A stretch of DNA of 60,644 nt. It comes from Ophiosphaerella korrae. Its lineage: Eukaryota; Ascomycota; Dothideomycetes; Pleosporales; Phaeosphaeriaceae. The translations under genes were made by a program, and so were the position numbers. How positions within the stretch are numbered: position 1 is the first letter of the stretch; every line of letters starts with the position of its first letter. Below, one piece after another: positions 56,044 to 60,644 of this stretch. The notes under the pieces are model-generated. The model made no database searches, was not told where the DNA came from, and saw only the letters and a program-made list of their open reading frames with translations. Location of the stretch: the NCBI GenBank assembly GCA_028456385.1, contig JALNQF010000250.1, positions 1 to 60,644 of the forward strand, in the 5' to 3' direction.

Positions 56044-57964
56044 CCGACCCTTAGAAACAAAACACTTACGATTCCCACTGCGCCCCAACACATCCCTCAA
56101 CTCGGGAAAATGCCTGCCCAACACATCCTTCATCCCCTGCCCCTGCACCCACTTCATCCCCACTTCGCTATACATCTGCGCATTCTACGCGCCTGCAATG
56201 AACCGATCGCTCTTCAACCGCCGACCCGCCATCAAAACGAAGACGCGAAACGCCGTGTCGCTAAAGCCAAATCCCTTGGGCAAAGGCTCGCACAAGCAGC
56301 CGATGAGCAGGTCCACCTTCTCGACGTCCTCACCATACAGCGTGGCTAGTTTGTCTGCGACGACGGCGTCACCACCGGTAAGGTTTAGGAATGATGATGC
56401 GGGCTGCATGTGGAAGAGGCGGCGGAACTGGTTGTACCGCGGGACGCCGCGCTCGCGATCGCGTAGGATATCGACGGTACCGAGGTCAATATGGCGGCCG
56501 TTGGGCAGCTTGAGGTCGCGGAGGAAGTGCGGCATGTTGTTGAGGGTGATGGCGCCGGGGTAGTTGATGCCGAAGCTGTATAGGACATCTGGGAAGCCGA
56601 GAGTGCCGGATTCCAGGGGTGTACGGGCATTTTCGAAGGTGGTGGATTCTATGGGGTAGGTTGAGTCGTGGGCTCCGGTGCCGAGGTTGAAGAAGGCGAT
56701 GCTGTCGGGGATGAGGGAGTGGAGTCTGTATACGCTGACGAATTCCTCGGTCAAGGAGTATGGGGCGGCATGGTGCTCCACGCCAGATCCGGGAATGCCT
56801 GAGGTGATCTCACCACCCTTGCTCACACGGCCTAGTAACTTGTATAGACGTTCGCCTAGGATGCCCCACCAGCTGTCATTCATGCCGATTTGTAGCGCTG
56901 GGTGGGGGAGGATTGCTGGAGTCCATTCAATGGTGTGTATCTTGGCTATGAGTGCACAGTTAATCAGCCGCGCCGTATTGAAGAGTTGCTCGGATGACCA
57001 GGTGGGATACGTGACGAGTAGGGCATCGCAGATGGCATTGTGCTCGAGGACGAAGATCGTGTGCATGACTTCGAGGCCTAGCCACCAATTATTGCTGAAG
57101 CCCGTTTGTGGTATCCCGTTTTCGTCGCGTGGCAGGTATGTAGCGAACTTTTGCTCGTCGACGGCTAGTTTTCCGTTCTCTGCATCGCCTCGAAGCTCGA
57201 TCGTGCGGGATTCAGTAGATCCGTAGATCTGACTGCTATCCCACCAGTGTGTATTTGTGTTTACGTAGGCTGGAGCTGCCTTATCTATATCATGTAGGGG
57301 CAAGTCTGCTTCTGTCCTTTCTACACTCATGTTGCCGTCCGGACTACTCCAGGTATCGCCTTTGGGAAGTGGAATATCGAATGTTTCGGTGGTAGAATTT
57401 TCATGTTGAAACCAGTCGTGTACCTGGCTTCAATACGAAGGTCACACAGTCAGCACACATATCATGGCTTTGGGGGACAAATACTAGCAAGTTTAGCCAT
57501 GCGGCAGCAAGCAAGTTCAAGGTAGTCGCTGGCTTAAATTCATTTCGCTTCAACAATTCTTCGCTGATTAACCGCGGATTTGGGCTGATGACATCCCGTT
57601 CAGTTGGTCGGAGAGTATGTTCACGCGGGACATTGCGTCCAAAACGCATGCCAACGCAGCCCATCTTCGGGGCCGACAGATCATTATACAACCCATCTGA
57701 GTGTCTGATGTGCAAGTACTCATCGTTCATATCATGAGGATTGCCTTGATAGCTTGCTGATGGGTACACATCGTACAAGTTCTTCTGTCGCAGTTCGTAG
57801 CGGAAAGCGCTGGTATTGAGACTGCCAATGAGGGCTGGTAGCTTGTGCCAGGGAATAAATTTGTTGACGCCTTTATAGAAGTAGATGAGGATTCTCTGAG
57901 GGAGGCTAGGTATATAGGTATAGGGGGTATCGTTATAGGTTATAGATTTGTTGGATGTGGACAT
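55919..57964 (-). CDS. Alpha-dioxygenase-like haem peroxidase with premature TAG
   Basis: Minus-strand exons 57485-57964, 56070-57423 and 55919-55992 would give 635 codons of the animal-haem-peroxidase fold. The match is to alpha-dioxygenases, which insert O2 at the alpha carbon of fatty acids: distal His162 in VHDWFQH, THWWDSSQIYGS, DENGIPQTG, IFVLEHNAICDAL, and catalytic Tyr392 with proximal haem His395 in SVYRLHSLIPD; later RDRERGVPRYNQFRRLF and SDTAFRVFVLMAGRRLKSDR. At 56185-56187 a TAG follows FIAGA where the family has Trp; the frame continues with NAQMYSEVGMKWVQGQG to the last intron. The encoded product would be 572 aa. A (TG)n run fills the last intron. Other fatty-acid oxygenases are less likely. 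Confidence 0.85.
56007..56037. repeat. (CA)n microsatellite inside the last alpha-dioxygenase intron
   Basis: About 15 CA units (TG on the coding strand) lie between the donor at 56069 and a TGCTAAT branch point just before the acceptor at 55993. Confidence 0.85.
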
Positions 57965-58722
57965 GGTAGTAATTGAGTGGTCTGGTCAAGAAGATTTTCT
58001 GCCAAACCGCACAATTCCGGGCATGTTGAGGCTCACGTAATTGCTTCTTTTGATACGCTCGCAACAAGCAGCAGCTCGTTCAGGGGAAGTAACCTCGGTT
58101 GGGAAGTCCTAGCAACCACAACAACGCCGGCAGTGGCGAAACAAGTGGTAAAGAACGCCACAGACTCTATACGCTTTTGGGGGGGGGGGGGGGGGGGGCG
58201 TACCTGCCATACTGTCAATGAAATGACTTCGAAATAGTTTGTCCATGAAACTCTTCTTAAATATTTTTCAGAAGATCGATGTACATGGTATAATCCTCAA
58301 TTTCGTCTCCACCCGCACCGTCTCTCCCGAACCCCATCCCTTCCAATACATCACGGTCCACCATCTGCAACACCAGCCGCGCCAAACACACTTCTACCCT
58401 TGACGCCCTGCCAAAGCGCCCCTTGCGTCCCTTGCGCCACGCCGCACGCCCGCACATGGTACAATACATTCACCACCCATGCAACACACCTCGAACATAC
58501 AAAATAACCAGTATCAACAACCGTGCCTGCGTGCCTTGGATTTGTGGATTAAATACGTCCGTGCCGTGGGGCTGCGGTGCTGCTGCCTAGAGCAGCGACG
58601 CAAGCATCGTGGGCAGCACAAGCAGAGGATCACGAGTGCTGGGCCGCCTTCCTGCAAGCCAGAGCGGGGTTCAGCAGCTTCTGATGTGTAATATAGGTAG
58701 TTGGTTAGTATGTCTGACTACA
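57965..58722. other. Promoter region of the alpha-dioxygenase-like gene
   Basis: Contains CCTCGG at 58093-58098, a run of 20 G at 58179-58198 and, further right, GC-rich DNA. A minus-strand frame at 58257-58469 (RASRVEVCLARLVLQMVDRD) has no recognised family and might be the tail of a lost gene. Confidence 0.5.
58179..58198. repeat. 20-nt G homopolymer
   Basis: An uninterrupted run of 20 G, about 215 bp upstream of the alpha-dioxygenase-like start; could fold as a G-quadruplex, and its length is uncertain in any assembly. Confidence 0.9.
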
Positions 58723-60035
58723 TCAGTCATTTGTCCGGGCGCGAACTGTATGTTGTTGAACCACATGCCCACGCTTGCCCGGTTCATAGATCGGCTCTGG
58801 GTGTTCCAAGGCGGCGATGGAGTCTTGCAATATACGTCCAGCCTGCCCAGCCTCAACAGCAGGCGACAGCACCATCGGACTGGGGTGGCCGCCATAGTAG
58901 TAGCACGCGCCGCGCGTACGCTTAAGCCAAGGCAATTTGCAAAAGACTTTGACGATGAGAGGTTGGAGAGACGGCAGAGAGGCGCAGATGATCGCGGTAT
59001 TGAGCTCGACTTGAGACCTGGAGGAGTTAGAATCTACTTGGTTACAGCGTGTGCACGGAACGAACCAGAAGTTGATATAACCGCCATAGTAGCGCGCTAA
59101 ATCACCGCTATTGCCCCCACAGATACAGGGCCCAGATGCGAATTGCAGACGCAATGGGTACCAGGAGCCCCGCGGAGAAGACTGCTATGAGAGACAGGCG
59201 CTTGGCTTTTTTTCATGTGCAGCTGGAAGAGAAGCGGCATTGGGAGAACAAGAATGATTAAATCGGATCCCATGTTGAATCCTGACTGCCAGTAGAACAC
59301 AAATACGAAGGTCGAAGCACTGGCTTGCGCTCTGGAGATTCTCGGGGATGCTATGCGACCACGCCATGCTGGGGTTCTTGGGGCACTGGACGACGACACA
59401 TATATTATTGAGGTAATGCCGACTGCTGCCACAAGGGCCATAGTCATGTATACTGAGATACGGAATGTACGGCGCGTTGCAAAGCCTAAGTAGAAGACTA
59501 GAATCGATACTTTGACTGTTTCCAAGGCGAATAGGTAGAGAATGTGGTAGGCATACCATGATGCGGCGCTACCGCGGTCCAGATGGGCCATGTATGCTTG
59601 TTCTTCTTGGGGACCCATCTTAAAAAGAAAGGGGTCAGAGCATGCTGATATAAAATCATAGGGAGCACATACATGCGGGAATCGTCGCTCCCCTTGCGTT
59701 CCGGAGCCGAACTTGAGCTGGAAATGATTGCATACGCATAGTGCCCAAGTAAATAGCTGAGCGAAGAGCGTGAGTGCTTGGTTCATTGATTTTGCTCAGG
59801 AACAGGAACTTACTAATGCTACTACAGTCAAGTAGTCCCATAGCTTGAGTCTTCGAACGACCGACACGCGGCAGGAGAATCTAGGTCCTGGTCAACAACA
59901 AAACAATGTATTGAGTTGGAAAACTGAAACTAACCTTATAGCCACCACCAAAGTAGAGACAGCAGGGAGGGTAAATGCCGTGATGTGGATGGTAGGCCGT
60001 AGATCACACGGGGTGAACATCTTGATTGCACCCAT
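58723..60035 (-). pseudogene. Fungal rhodopsin-like integral membrane protein with frame breaks
   Basis: Exons 59935-60035, 59814-59880, 59673-59756, a long exon from 59618, and a last exon from 59017 can be built on the minus strand. Landmarks are TM1 TIHITAFTLPAVSTLVVAIR, LKLWDYLTVVAL, SILVFYLGFATRRTFRI, QCPKNPSMAW, FYWQSGFNMGSDLIILVLPM, RLSLIAVFSAGLLVPIASAI and RYYGGYINFW. This order is that of the fungal rhodopsin-like (PTH11-related) seven-helix family. Four single-base frame breaks are needed: near 59395, near 59312, at seven A (59217-59223) and at five G (59114-59118), coding strand. It is either a decayed gene or has sequencing indels. The start may instead be 60191 or 60020. Confidence 0.7.
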
Positions 60036-60476
60036 TCCGACCGAACTGTCGGCATCTAGGGGACGCTGAGAAGGGAAGCGGGCTGCCAAATATCTCGAGC
60101 GTAGGAACGCCTTAGCAGCTGGAGAGAGCTCCGACCTTCCCGTCTCTATGATTTGGCGCGGGTGCATGCATAAGCAACGGCACTGCACCACCGCAAGCCG
60201 CAGTCACGAATCGGGCAGATACATGGGTTGATTGTTTTCTCGAACTACATTTGGCAGTGTTTCGGCCATACAATTCAGCGCTGTGCAAATACTAAACCGC
60301 TTCTCGCCGCATTTAGTAGCTGCACGGTGTCGGAAGATAGCAGGGAACCATGGGGTGAGGCCCAGCCAGTGAAGCGAGGCAGACTCGCATGCAGTGACCA
60401 GGGGCTCATCCTCGGGTAGCGCTCTCGCTTCCCCGCCGTTGGGCTTTGCGAGCAGATACGTAGGTTACTGTAGGTA

Positions 60477-60479
<3 letters not shown>
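60036..60479. other. Intergenic region
   Basis: Upstream of the rhodopsin-like remnant; no gene recognised apart from a possible extension of its N-terminus to 60191. Confidence 0.5.
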
Positions 60480-60547
<68 letters not shown>

Positions 60548-60609
60548 TGTTTTTTTTTTTTTTTTTTTTTTTTTTGTGTTTTTTTTTTTTTTTGTTTTTT
60601 TTTTTTTTT
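60480..60609. repeat. 130-nt T-rich tract
   Basis: Nearly pure T broken by GTG or G at a few places. As poly(A) on the minus strand it could be the tail of a retroposed transcript, but it may be an assembly artefact. Confidence 0.8.
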
Positions 60610-60644
60610 GTCTGGCGCAATCGATTCGTGCCTCTGCGCCTTCT

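Noticed and set aside
1..60644. CRISPR array, phage or bacterial operon
   Set aside because: Repeats seen are transposon, minisatellite or coding repeats; spliceosomal introns throughout show a fungal nuclear genome.

Overview
The window looks like nuclear DNA of a filamentous ascomycete (Pezizomycotina), most likely a Dothideomycete of Pleosporales type; the class is inference. Support comes from many short introns (about 45-130 nt) with GTRNGT donors and CTRAC-like branch points, a C-to-T/G-to-A mutated AT-rich transposon block of the repeat-induced point mutation (RIP) kind, and genes that are fungal in type (CCR4-NOT subunit NOT3/5, TPR cyclophilin, isocitrate lyase ending in the fungal peroxisomal-type tail, MDR-type ABC transporter, alpha-dioxygenase-like haem enzyme, small secreted proteins). 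Gene models below were spliced by hand; every model called intact keeps an open frame across all introns.

Layout. 1-4.0 kb is a transposon graveyard: a RIP-saturated chromovirus (Ty3/gypsy) remnant, a mutated LTR, a nearly unmutated sister LTR 917 bp away, and half a DDE transposase. 4.3-9.3 kb holds an F-box protein, a RING protein and an unknown lysine-rich protein. 9.7-13.2 kb is a dead zone with an SRR1-like pseudogene and a P450nor (CYP55A) nitric-oxide-reductase pseudogene. 14.6-26.3 kb is housekeeping: D-aminoacyl-tRNA deacylase, NOT3/5, a C2H2 zinc-finger protein in six exons, an IFRD protein and a cyclophilin-40. 26.8-27.4 kb holds a secreted Pro/Gly repeat protein made of repeat-bearing exons. 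28.8-39.5 kb carries a PRKRIP1-like protein, a phosphoglycerate-mutase-family protein, an S58 peptidase, a full-size ABCB transporter and an N-terminally truncated FMN-binding split-barrel protein. 42.8-49.2 kb carries a small secreted protein, isocitrate lyase with a promoter rich in CCTCGG elements, and a DUF1365 protein. 51-60.6 kb again decays: casein-kinase-I, unknown-protein, metallopeptidase and fungal rhodopsin-like remnants surround an alpha-dioxygenase-like gene carrying a TGG-to-TAG type stop.

Common threads. Several dead genes carry stops explained by C-to-T or G-to-A changes, in keeping with RIP or its leakage; others have frame breaks in or near homopolymers, which could also be assembly errors. 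Isocitrate lyase and the alpha-dioxygenase-like gene both fit fatty-acid metabolism, and both have CCTCGG (FarA/Ctf1-type) sequences upstream. The least ordinary locus is the repeat-exon secreted protein at 26777-27365, whose four introns are all 48-49 nt and all begin GTAC.
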